Part shown: in pieces, positions 46,000 through 56,434 of the stretch
Numbering within the stretch: position 1 is the stretch's first letter
Layout of the letters: each line of letters begins with the position of its first letter
Origin: Coccinella septempunctata
Lineage: Eukaryota; Arthropoda; Insecta; Coleoptera; Coccinellidae
Assembly: GCF_907165205.1 (NCBI RefSeq)
Contig: NC_058190.1
Coordinates: 6,394,001-6,458,000, forward strand
Direction of reading: 5' to 3'
DNA: 64,000 nt
Program-made: the position numbers and the translations under genes
Notes under the pieces: generated by a model
Database searches by the model: none
The model's input: only the letters and a program-made list of their open reading frames with translations
Told to the model about the DNA's origin: nothing

Positions 46000-46757
46000 A
46001 TATGGGGTTTTCATTATTATTGAATTCACTCAGCTCGTCAGTTCAGAAAGCCAGAAATTTTTTTATTCGTAAAAAAATTTTTTTTCAGTAAAGAACAAAT
46101 ATTCATTCGTGTTATTAACTTTCCGAGGTGTAGTGATTCTTTCAATGAATTCACACATAAAAAAAATTCTCAAAAAGTCTCGCCATTCGCTACAATTCGA
46201 AACCTGGTGATATTGAAAAAAAAAGGTCGTGAAGTGCTGACATGTTTTCGACGAAAGTGAAAACTATTGTAATATTCGTAACTTCTACTGATCGTTTGAG
46301 TGTTCTCGCAGCATCCCATAACCAAAGATTATGGAGTTAACCTAACCTAACTCTATAATCTTTGCCCACAACATTTTGGTAGTCTTTCTCCTCTCACGAC
46401 TTAAACGGATGGCGAGAAAGTCTCGTGGTATAAACTCCTCAAGAGGAGTATTGAACAAGGATAAGTAGAAGTTGCGAATATTAGAATAGTTTCCACAATC
46501 GCGAAAACATGACAGCATTTTTCTAATGTCGCTTTTCAATTTCAGCAGATTTAGAATTGTAGACAATGGCGCGACTTTCCGAGAATTTTTTTCATGTGTG
46601 AATTAACTGAAAAAAACACTTCACCTCGGAAAGTTAAAAACAGAAATGAACATCTGTTCTTCAATGAAAAAAATTTTCTGATTTTTTTTCCAAAAAAATT
46701 TCTGGCTTTCCGAACTGACGAGCTGAGTGAATTGAATCATAATGAAAACCCCATATA
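46000..46757. mobile_element. Family H foldback element, ~200-bp arms
   Basis: Left arm 46000-46195 (from TATATGGGGTTTTCATTATT, with CACTCAGCTCGTCAGTTC) is the near-inverse of 46555-46757 (GAACTGACGAGCTGAGTG ... AAAACCCCATATA). The centre holds a second, smaller hairpin (46323-46364). Non-coding. Confidence 0.85.
46323..46364. repeat. Small hairpin with telomere-like loop
   Basis: CAAAGATTATGGAGTTA pairs with TAACTCTATAATCTTTG; the loop contains ACCTAACC, so the whole carries two adjacent CCTAA units. Confidence 0.7.
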
Positions 46758-49228
46758 ATATAGTTGGGGAGCCGACGATGCTAAATCGGGATTTATCTTA
46801 GCGTCGTGGAGACCTAGTGGATTTTGAAGATTAGATGGTAGAAACTGTAGAAAGAAAAAAGGTTCTATGATGTATGCACTTTCAGCGGTGGGAAAAGCGT
46901 CTGCAGGTTTTCAAAGATGTAAAAAAAATCGTCAGGTGTACATATTCAAGCGTGTCAGATTAAGATACTGTACAGGGTCTTTCACGAGGAACCTCACCCA
47001 TATTTATACGGGAAACTACTGAACGAATTTTCATGAAATTCAGCACTTATAAGTATTTCACGATGCTGATGAAATCTAAAATATTTTCAAGGCATGGGCA
47101 CCTCCGGTTTTTCCGGAAATGACGTCACTTCCGTTTTTCAAATTATAACCCCATTTTTTATGGCAGATATTGAATCTACGTTGAAAAATAATGTGAGTGT
47201 ATGCATCACACCCTTGCCCTAAAATGGATATTTTCTGAGTTATTCACAGAAAACTGTTTTTCGTCTTGAATTTTCAGCTATTTCTTTTCCCTTCACGCCA
47301 AAAAAATGAAATTTTCAGGAACTGTTATTTGAACCATGCTGTAGATTTTTCACCCCTTCTTGAAACCGACTTCAAGTGGTTCTGTTAATGGTATCTCTCG
47401 TTGGTCTGGGTCGGTCAGGAAACCTCTCAATGAACAGTCGAATCGTTCTATCTACAACTTTATTACATTCTCCATGAAGTAGAATGAGATTTAAATAATC
47501 TTCATTGGTAAAATTAGGCACAGTGATCGATTTTATAACTTAATACGAATTATCACCAAATTAATAGTAAACACAAAATGCTACTGAATAAAGAGGAATT
47601 TGGCAGATGTAATTAATGATATCTATCATAAAAAAAAAAGAATGTATAACATGGTAAGTTTTTGCATATGGTTCATAAGGAATTATTTATTTATCACTTG
47701 AGAGAAAACCGATGGCCGATTAGTTGAAATAAAGAGGTTTCCGATACAAATTCGAATCAAAATTCGCCATCTATTTAGGAACAACCTGTAACTTTTTTCT
47801 CTTGCATATTAGGGTAGTAAAATCTAAAACATGGTTTAAGTAACAGTTGAAAATTTCATCTTTTCGGCGAGAAGGGAAAAGAAATAGCTGAAAATTCAAG
47901 ACGAAAAACAGTTTTCTGTGAATAACTCAGAAAATATCCATTTTAGGGCAAGGGTGTGATGCATACACTCACATTATTTTTTAACGTAGATTCAATATCT
48001 GCCATAAAAAAATGGGGTTATAATTTGAAAAAATTGATTTTTCACGATTTTGTCATCCCTAACTTTGAAAGCGATTTTTTCACCCCCAGTATCATGAATC
48101 GCGATTTCGATTTTTAAAGTGGATACATCAATCTTACATCTTGAAAAATCCCAAAAATGAAAATTTTCCATCCAAAAACCTCGAAGTTATTCTTGTTTCA
48201 GCGGAGCTCTATTTTCGATTTTTTTTTCGAATTTTCCCGCTCAGAGAGAATTTTCCAAGCAAAACTGAAAAATGTTACATCAAAATAATTTGAAATTTTC
48301 TAAGGAATCTATTTCTGCAATAAAAAAATGGGGTTATAATTTGAAAAACGGAAGTGACGTCATTTCCGGAAAAACCGGAGGTGCCCATGCCTTGAAAATA
48401 TTTTAGATTTCATCAGCATCGTGAAATACTTATAAGTGCTGAATTTCATGAAAATACGTTCAGTAGTTTCCCGTATAAATATGGGTGAGGTTCCTCGTGA
48501 AAGACCCTGTATATTCCCTACGTGTCTCTGATAAAATAAATTCATGTTAATCTGACAGTTTGCGTGGTGGGGCTGGCCGTATGGAAGAGTTGAAAATGGT
48601 AAAAAATAAGATTTTTGGAGGATATGTCGATCGGACCCAAAGGAAGCTACTTTTCAAGAGACTGACAATTCGGATGTGACGCAAGGTCCTTTGAAAATAC
48701 AAAAAAATTGGTACTTGTACATACTCGAGCGTGTCAGATGTTTCATAAAGATGGTTAATTTCGGTGTTGCAGGTTGCAGACATGTTGGCCCCATTAATCT
48801 GACACTTCTCAGGGGGGGGTTCTTAATTTGGCAGTTTGAAGATGATAACAACCGTTTTCGAGTTGGAGGGTGATAAGGCCGAGTAGCTTAGCCACACATG
48901 CGAAAGGCCAAGGTCAATAGGTAATGTACATTATTCATCTATCTCGAAAATGTTCAAACCTAAAAAAAATTGCTTCAGACAAAATTTGTGGAAAATGTTA
49001 TGCTCTGCAACTTTTATAATGAATACGAAAAAAAGCCCAAGAGAGGAGATAATTCAACAGATTCTGATTTTTGTGACCTTTATGGTAAATTTTTATAGTT
49101 TTGGCATGCTGAAAGTGTCAGACTATATTTTTTCCGTTATTCTTGAATCACCGCGATCGAAAATGTACAAATGACTTTTTTTTTGCAATTTGGTGCCCCC
49201 CACACGCTCAAATTGTCAGGTTAAGGAA
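46758..49228. repeat. Family G repeat with many TCTGACA motifs, split by family E
   Basis: Outside the nested 46973-48509 element, CTGACA or TGTCAG occurs about eight times in both orientations (for example GCGTGTCAGATTAAG near 46951, TTAATCTGACAGTTTGCG near 48549, CATTAATCTGACACTTCTC near 48793). AGTTGGGGAGCC at the left and CATACTCGAGCGTGTCAG at 48720 recur in the copy at 54640-55100. No recognisable gene. Confidence 0.6.
46973..48509. mobile_element. Family E foldback element, 1537 bp, nested in family G
   Basis: Left end CAGGGTCTTTCACGAGGAAC and right end its inverse (GTTCCTCGTGAAAGACCCTG), with TA on both sides. The outermost ~190 bases are near-perfect inverted repeats (including GAAACTACTGAACG, GGTGCCCATGCCTTG in inverse, CCGGTTTTTCCGGAAATGAC). 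A second inverted block (TGAATTTTCAGCTATTTCTT near 47270 against its inverse near 47880) lies further in. The right side additionally repeats the AATAAAAAAATGGGGTTAT segment (about 48007 and 48317). Non-coding. Confidence 0.88.
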
Positions 49229-49230
49229 TA

Positions 49231-49870
49231 CAGTTGAACCTGGATAAGGGAGAGTTCAAGGGACCGCAATGTTTTTTTTGCTTATGAGGGGTTTCTCACA
49301 AACCCGAGTTTCTAGCTTATGAAGGTTTCGAAATAACCATTATCACTCATAGAGGTTGAATAAAAAATTTTTAAACATGTACGTATACATATATGTATAT
49401 ACATGTATGTATGTATTTTATTTTACTTCAAATAGAAAATAATAAATCCCACACATCTTTTCAAAGAAATCTTGAATTTTCTTCCTACATTTTTCTTCTG
49501 CTTGACTCTTGAAACATTTAAAAAACAAATTTGTTATTTTACTTCCCAATTTTGTGGCAGTCTTTAGATTTTTGTTTCCACATGGGCCCTCAATGGGAAT
49601 GTTCTTGTTAAGGGTTTATTTGATCCATTCTAGAAGGCAGTTTCCAATGTCGGGAAACTCAGAATGTCGACCCCTCTTAATATTTCCGTGTCCTTCAGAG
49701 CACTGGGACTTTATTAAGCCTTTTAATTGATAATTTTATAATAGATGGATTCTGGTAGACCAAACTCACCCAGAATTTCATCACGCGATTTTCCACACTC
49801 AAACGCACTCACGGTTTTAAGTTTTTCACTCAGAGATAAAATAAATATATAAACCACATTAAATTTTTGG
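49231..49870 (-). pseudogene. Pogo-like transposase N-terminus with one terminal repeat
   Basis: The terminus CAGTTGAACCTGGATAAGGG at 49231 after TA is of pogo/Tigger type. On the minus strand, 49840-49735 encodes SEKLKTVSAFECGKSRDEIL and GEFGLPESIYYKI, a CENP-B N-terminal-type helix-turn-helix. After a frameshift, 49690-49560 encodes NCLLEWIKQTLNKNIPIEGP, the second (Tc5-type) DNA-binding half. The DDE catalytic part is deleted between this and the terminus, and the other terminal repeat was not found. Confidence 0.7.
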
Positions 49871-50621
49871 GATATTTTTTCATATATATGTTCTATCGAT
49901 TAACATAATAAAGTCCTATTTCAGGTCCGGCTCTAAAAAAAATAATTAAATCCAGGTCTTTCAGAAAAGTTGCCTACTACAGGTCGGTTTATGTCAGCTG
50001 AATTTTTGATGTCCATAACTTCAGATTGAGTGATCCAATGGTGATGAAATTTTGTGGACTCGTTTACATTCAATAACCCTTCAAGATAACAGATGAAATA
50101 CCAAGATTACAAAGGTAGTAGATTTATCTTTCAAACTTCAACAAATTAATGTTTATGTTCTTTTTGGAGAATACGGTCCTGTTTTCAATTATTCAGTTAT
50201 AATTTTCAGTGCTGAAGAGATTTTGGATATTAAAAGCTTTCTCTTCAATTATTGTTCATTCTGAAACATCAACACACACCAAGCATTCAGCACGCTGCCT
50301 AAAAAATATCTTTGAAAAATGCATTATTGATCATTATAAAGTGGTATAATAAATACAATTATAATAGTTTTCCTTTCTTTGAATAAAGGGAAAATTTCTC
50401 ATAGTTTCTAAAGTTGTTTTATTTAGTGATCTTAACCCCTGCGAGAAAATTTCCTAATAAGTAAAATCTTTGAAATTCAGGCAACTTGAAACTGAAATGC
50501 CTAGATGACCTTCATTCAACACTAGTCGACCAACCACTCCTGAAACACCCTGCATATGTTCTGGCAGAGACACTGTCTCTGGTTCTGGTGAGGAGCTCCT
50601 AGAACAAAGCGGATTACGAAC
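49871..50621. other. Spacer, nothing recognised
   Basis: AT-rich. A decayed TE-like end (AACACCCTGCATATG) lies near 50546. Confidence 0.4.
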
Positions 50622-51053
50622 ATGTGGAAATCAATTGCCTGCATTCTGAAAATTGCGAAGAAAAAAATTGATTTAGTGGTGAAAACCGCAGTATCCTATC
50701 ACAATCGATATTGCCGCGATGTGAAACACATGGCACATAAGCGTGAGAGAATCATGGAAGGAAATAAAGCAGAATTCCAAGGCGAAGAATGTTTATCTTC
50801 ATTCATAAACTTGCTTAGGACCTCCCATACCAGTAGTTCAACAAAATGCAGGTCTTGCGGAATTCCGAACAGAAGCAGCAACGTCACCATATACGCGATC
50901 TTCGTGGCCTTCAAAGTTATCACAATGCCTCAACAACTGAACCGAAACGTGAATGATATCTACATAGAACCTCCCACAGCTGCATTTTCTGGTCAACACC
51001 TAATTATTCGCATGATATTTTTTGTTGTTCTCAGGTGGCGGGTTGAATTTTAA
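50622..51053 (+). CDS. Unrecognised ORF, 143 aa
   Basis: Open from ATG 50622 to TAA 51051-51053, the longest frame in the window without transposon motifs. It has a basic N-terminal third (AKKKIDLVVKTAVSYHNRYC), a Ser/Cys-rich middle (SSSTKCRSCGIPNRSS) and hydrophobic pieces (NVTIYAIFVAFKVI; IRMIFFVVL). A splice-acceptor-like TTGTTGTTCTCAG lies inside it near 51040. An antisense ORF overlaps (50699-50923). No family is recognised and it may be fortuitous. Confidence 0.25.
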   Translation: MWKSIACILKIAKKKIDLVVKTAVSYHNRYCRDVKHMAHKRERIMEGNKAEFQGEECLSSFINLLRTSHTSSSTKCRSCGIPNRSSNVTIYAIFVAFKVITMPQQLNRNVNDIYIEPPTAAFSGQHLIIRMIFFVVLRWRVEF

Positions 51054-51130
51054 ATATTCTACAATATTCCAACATTTTCTTTGGATCTGATCTGTAGTCT
51101 GAAGCATTATTGTTTCAATTATTTCAGACT

Positions 51131-52333
51131 ATAGCGGTTAATAATTTTTTTTGGCCATGAAATAATTTTCTCAAGTTCTTGTAACTAGAACATAGTAGAT
51201 TGGCACTCATGAAATGCCGTTAATATCATAACGCCGTTGCCACAACTAAATCAATGTTTATTACGAAAATGCCGAAAGTGATTGAAAAAAGAGACAGTGT
51301 TTCAGGAAGTGCTATTTAGAATTCAGGTCCGCTCATTCAAATAGTTATACCCTGATATTCTAAAATCCACAATACGTCAGACAGTAGCGAACATATTCAA
51401 TGTAAGAGAATTTATATGATGTTTCATCTGAATCTAAACAACCTATATTTTAGTTGAATATTTCCACAGTCAGAAAGATTGTGAATAAAGAGGATAAAAA
51501 AGAATTTCCTTCTATTGGGAGACCCAAAAAAGTGTTGGCATTTGAGAATTTTATGTTTGAGTGAATTAATGCGAAAAGTTTACCACAGGATTTTCGATGA
51601 ATGTCATCGTAGAATAAGTTCCCGAAAATCGATTTTTCTATTTTTCATTTGACTTGTCCTATACATTGTGAATGTCTTATGGTATCAATAAATACCTAAT
51701 TATTATTATTATTATATCAACGTATTAAGATGAACAGCCACAAATACGCGCCAGTTGTCCTGTTAATTGTTTATTCATGTGAAATTTTTGTTCAATGGTG
51801 AATTTCATCTTGACTTAAAACTTCCTTTAATTCCTTTCACTTATATGGATGCAAGATGGTTTTTGTTGAAGAATTTAACATTCTTGTAATTATCTGTTAA
51901 TTCCTTCGGGAGATACCCATTCCCAACCACTGCGTCATATGCATTTCATCTTCGGGTTAATATTTTTGAAATCTACAACTGATGCAACGTATTCAAACTT
52001 TAGCCAAAGAAGATAACGAACATTAACTCTCCTCAAGCTAGTGCATATTATGATCTTATACCGATCACTTGTATTTTCCATGCAAATAACTGGATTTGGT
52101 ATGCCTTCAATCAGTTTGCATAAACTTATTATGTTCGTCACATATTTTCCGAAGAGATTCGACATTGTGATAAAATACGTAATAACAGAAACTTTTATGT
52201 AGAACGGGCAATATAGCGTTGATTTAAAACCCAAAAATGTTTTGACAAGCGTCATAACCCCACATTTTCGTACTATACAGAGTGAAATGTGTCAAATTTT
52301 CATGGCCAACCGAGTGCTAAAATAAAAGTGGAG
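51131..52333 (-). mobile_element. Family B element, inverted (B3)
   Basis: The right end is the inverse of the family B terminus (CGAGTGCTAAAATAAAAGTG then GAG, to 52333) before TATA. The left end is decayed: GGCCATGAAATAATTTTCTC from 51153 is present, but the outermost ~25 bases only loosely match. The interior matches B5 in reverse throughout. Confidence 0.8.
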
Positions 52334-52338
52334 TATAC

Positions 52339-53263
52339 TGTTTCATCTGAATCTATACGACTTATGTTTCAGCTGAATGTTTTCACAATCAGGAAGATTG
52401 TGAATGAAGAGGATGACAAAGAATTTCCTTCTATTGGGTGACCCAAAAAAGTGGTGGCATTTGAGAATTTCATTTTAGGGTGAAAAAATGCGAAAATTTA
52501 CTTCAGGATTTTCGATGAATGTCATCATAGAATAAGTTCCAGAAAATTGATTTTTCTATTTTTCTTTTGATTTGTCCTATAGATTGTAAATGTCTTATGG
52601 GATCAATAAAAATATGGGTATAATTACTATTATAATATCAAAGTATGAAAAATAAACAGCCTTAGTAGTCCTGTTAATTGTTAATTCATGTGAAATTTTT
52701 GTTTGAAGGTGAAGTTCCTCTTGCCTTAAAACTTTCTTCAATTATTTTGACTTCCATTGATGCAAGATGATTTTTGTTGAAGAATTAAACATCCTTGTAG
52801 TTATCCGTTAATTCATTCAGGAGATACCCATTCCCTACCACTGCATCCCATTTCATCTTAGGATTGATTTTTTTGAATTCTACAACTGATATAACGACTT
52901 CAACCTTTAGCCAAAGAAGATGACCAACATTAACTCTCCTGAAGCTGCTGCATATTATGTGTCAAAAATAAATATAATTATAAACTGATCTCTTTTATTT
53001 TCCATGCAAATAACTAGATTGTGTATGCCTTCAATCAGTTGGTATAAGCGTCACATACTTTCGGCCTTATAATTTCCGAAGTGATTCAACATTGTTATAA
53101 AATACATAATAACTGAGACTTTTACGAGAACGGAAAACATAGCGCTGATTTAAAACCAAAAAATGTTTTGACAAGCGTCATAACCCTACATTTTCGTACT
53201 ATACAGAGTGAAATCTGTCAAATTTCCATGGCCAACCGAGTGCTAAAATAAAAGTGAATTGGG
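52339..53263 (-). mobile_element. Family B element, truncated, joined head-to-tail to B3 (B4)
   Basis: Begins inside the element (TGTTTCATCTGAATCTATAC, equivalent to 51419 in B3) and ends with the same terminus (CCGAGTGCTAAAATAAAAGT ...) followed by TATA at 53264-53267. Same orientation as B3, sharing one TATA at the junction. Confidence 0.8.
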
Positions 53264-53267
53264 TATA

Positions 53268-54639
53268 GAAATATATGAACGCTCGTACTAAAATGTGTTA
53301 TTACTGGATCAACATTTTTAACATATGAAACTAGAAGTGGTAGGTTTGGAATTTAGAGCGATTAAGTTGAAAAAGCAAAATCTCCATTGAAACACGACCC
53401 CACCAAAAATATTTACAAATTGGAAAAATTGTTGGTGAAATGGTTTATTTTGATGAATTTAACCACCTGTTCAAATTGAAGACTCATTATTTTAAAAACA
53501 CCCTGTATAAATAACTTTAGTAACTCCCCATATGATCTGACAGATCTGATGCTACTTCCACTTCCTTATGATTTCTTTCGAATGTAATCATTTTTGCTGA
53601 TCCTCAAAAAAAATCTCCCTCTCATCTTGCGGTTTCTCAACTTTCATAACAAACATTGGATTCCGAAATGCGATGATAAAAATAGCGCAATATGAATGTG
53701 ATATCAGTCTATGCTCAATAGCCATTCTCATAAATTGAACAGAATTTGATATCTCGGAACAAATTGGATTCGAAACGTGTTGGCCGTTCGACAAAAATTC
53801 TGATGACCACATTTGCGAGTTATTTCACATGAAGTGGAAATAATGAAATGTCGAAACGGCTGAATTACACCACGGTTGATTTTCGTAATTCGTGATGGTA
53901 TGCTTCGTTATCGATAGCTTCGTATAATTCAAGCGAAACAATTAAGCGAAACAATTAAGCGAAACAGTATAGAGAAGGCATATAAGAATAACACTAGCAC
54001 AATCATGATACTACTACTTACTGTGTAGCCATTTAAACTGTGTACCATCCAAATAGGACAAAGTCCATAATTCAATAATTCATGTCGAATTATTCTACTA
54101 CATTCATATTATTATTTATAATATGTATGCACTCGAATTATTAAGTCGTTACAATATTTTAATTCTCTATCCTTGTAAACTGTCTCTCAGAACTGTAAGT
54201 TGTAATAAACAAATTCATTATTGAGTACGCTACTCATTGTGGACCTACCTGATGAGGTCTTCATAAGATTAGCTTGTAGCTCAATATCAACAGATTTTTA
54301 TGAGAAAACCAAAACAATTTACCTTCATAGAGAGTGTCAAAAAATAGTGTGGGTCTTTCATATAAACTTCTCTTTTTTGGGCCCTTCGTGCTTGGTTGCA
54401 TCCCCATATATAACGCTCGAAAGAAAGTTTTTATTTTTTCTCAAAAATAAAAAATCTGACAAGAATGAAATCAAGCACATATTTTATGCGGTTCTAGACG
54501 ACAATCAAAAAAATTTTTAGTGGCATTCATCTATAATTGAAAGGGGTATAAAAATCCACCCCTAAGTCTTGTTTCGCGAGATACTTGTTTCCATATTAAT
54601 ATTTTACAATAGAAAATAAATTTCGGATTGACTTTTCTT
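53268..54639. other. Spacer, nothing recognised beyond a short tandem repeat
   Basis: Contains an R3-like end (TTTTAAAAACACCCTGTATA, near 53490) and motif-free ORFs. Confidence 0.4.
53926..53965 (+). repeat. 13-bp tandem repeat, three units
   Basis: AATTCAAGCGAAAC followed by two perfect AATTAAGCGAAAC units. Confidence 0.85.
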
Positions 54640-55100
54640 AACAAATAGTTGAGGAGCCCAAGAGGGAAATTCGGGATTTACTCGAGCGTGTCAGGTCAAT
54701 ATAATGGGAGATGGAGATACCTTGTACCCAGTAGAGTATCTCTACCAAAAATTAGACCTGTATATGGGGGGAATTGTCTAAGACAGCCTGTCAGAATAGT
54801 AAAAAAACGATCATTGTACATACTCGAATGTGTTAGATTAAGATATATGTGGTTAATTACATGTTGAAAAGTATATATTCTCTCAATCTGACAATTTAGG
54901 CGTGTCGAAAATGTGTGGGAGGGCGACATACTTGCGAAAAAATCCTTGTACATTCCCGATTGCGGTGGCTTTTTTCTTATATTGAAGCGAATGATTCACG
55001 AATAACGGAAGAAATATAATCTGACAGTTTCAGCTAGCCGAAACATAAAAAATTTGCCATAAAAATCACAAAAATCAGTTTTTTTTAAAATTATCTCCCC
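54640..55100. repeat. Family G repeat, second copy
   Basis: AATAGTTGAGGAGCCCAAGA at 54643, ACTCGAGCGTGTCAGGTCA at 54680, CATACTCGAATGTGTTAG at 54819, AATCTGACAATTTAGGCGTG at 54885 and ATAATCTGACAGTTTCAGC at 55017 parallel the copy at 46.8-49.2 kb. Confidence 0.6.
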
Positions 55101-55151
55101 TCCTTTATTTTTTATTTCTCTTCAACAATATAAATTCAAATGTCAATATAT

Positions 55152-55492
55152 TGACATTAATTGTCAATACATAGAAACAGAGACTGCATAGAAACGTTGA
55201 TTCATTTAATTTTGGAATTACCGGATGACAATTCCTTCTTCAGTAGATTGATCCAAATATGATCTGTTCCTACCGAACAATTTGCCAAATTATTATCTTG
55301 ATCTAATAGAATACACGTAGACTCTTTAATCTTTCTATTAGATCAAGATAATAATTTGGCAAATTGTTCGGTAGGAACAGATCATATTTGGATCAATCTA
55401 CTGAAGAAGGAATTGTCATCCGGTAATTTCAAAATTAAATGAATCAACGTTTCTATGCAGTCTCTGTTTCTATGTATTGACAATTAATGTCA
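55152..55492. repeat. Near-perfect 160-bp inverted repeat
   Basis: Left arm 55152-55311 and right arm 55333-55492 with a 21-base loop. By eye the arms match at 159 of 160 positions with no indel; the one mismatch is TTTTGGAATT against TTTTGAAATT. Outer ends TGACATTAATTGTCAATACA and its inverse. Confidence 0.95.
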
Positions 55493-55519
55493 AACAAAAG
55501 CCACAATTCAGAAGATTTT

Positions 55520-55612
55520 CGAAAATAGATTTTTCGTCTGATGAAGGAGTCTGATATAGACTCCGAAACGTTACCACTTGAAATTATAATTTCAACGTTA
55601 TTTATTTTCAGT
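55520..55612 (+). ncRNA. Hammerhead-like ribozyme motif of Penelope type
   Basis: CTGATGA (55538-55544), stem II GGAGTC/GACTCC (55546-55551, 55559-55564) with a 7-base loop, GAAA (55565-55568), stem III CGTT/AACG (55569-55572, 55594-55597) with an inner palindrome GAAATTATAATTTC, then GTT as the possible cleavage triplet (55597-55599). Stem I may form from GAAAATA (about 55521) and TATTTTC (about 55604), with an uneven internal loop. All invariant core bases are present. It may no longer be active. Confidence 0.65.
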
Positions 55613-55619
55613 TCATTGT

Positions 55620-56430
55620 CAGGCAACAATTTTTTCTAGTTAATTTGCTCCTGACAAATTAGTGCAAGAATTTACGCAGGAGCAAATCGTCGATTTCATT
55701 TTTAATTGATTTTGTTTCAGAGATTGGGAGTGAAAACCCTAAAAAGTTTATTAAGAAATGCAGAATCCTCCCAGAATAAATTTCATTCGATGTCGTTTGC
55801 ACTGTTTCAATAAACAAAGATTGAATTCTTAAACCATCTACGCTTGAACGTGCTTCAAGAGTTCAATCTTTGTTTGGTGAAATGTTGCCTAGGTACAACC
55901 ATTAGGAACTTACAAATTTCGACTTGATATTTCCTAGCCGTTTTATGTTTTATGTTAGCTTTGAATATAACTTCAAAAACTACAAACAAGAACATTTTAT
56001 CTCTATTCCATTCTTTCGCTAGATACAGAAACGATCTCAACTGTCCTCTGATCGAATTGCCTTAGTATTTCGCGATGTCATAACTCGAACAAGCAGAGCG
56101 CTCTCGGCGAACACATAGTCTGAATCTCCTCCGGTGGACCTTGAACTTATGCTTCGATAATTGGGCGCGAAGTAACCGGACCCCATTACATAAGTCCATT
56201 ATCCTTCGCCTCAAGGTAGACGCACGATAGATTTTTAATAACCAACCGGTATATTACGTATATTTCGGCCGACAAGTGGAACTGTTTCGCAACAATCCAA
56301 AATACTGCAAAACTTACAGATTGGTTTATGATTTCCGAAGCAAATACCTATACTGGCTCCACGAAAGTTGAGGAAGGTCAGAAATTTAAAAATTTTCAAA
56401 TTTTTTCAATTTGAGGAAACTTAGTTTTCA
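55620..56430. other. Possibly host spacer
   Basis: The segment 56060-56300 is less AT-rich and repeat-free; no gene is supported. Confidence 0.35.
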
Positions 56431-56434
56431 CTGA

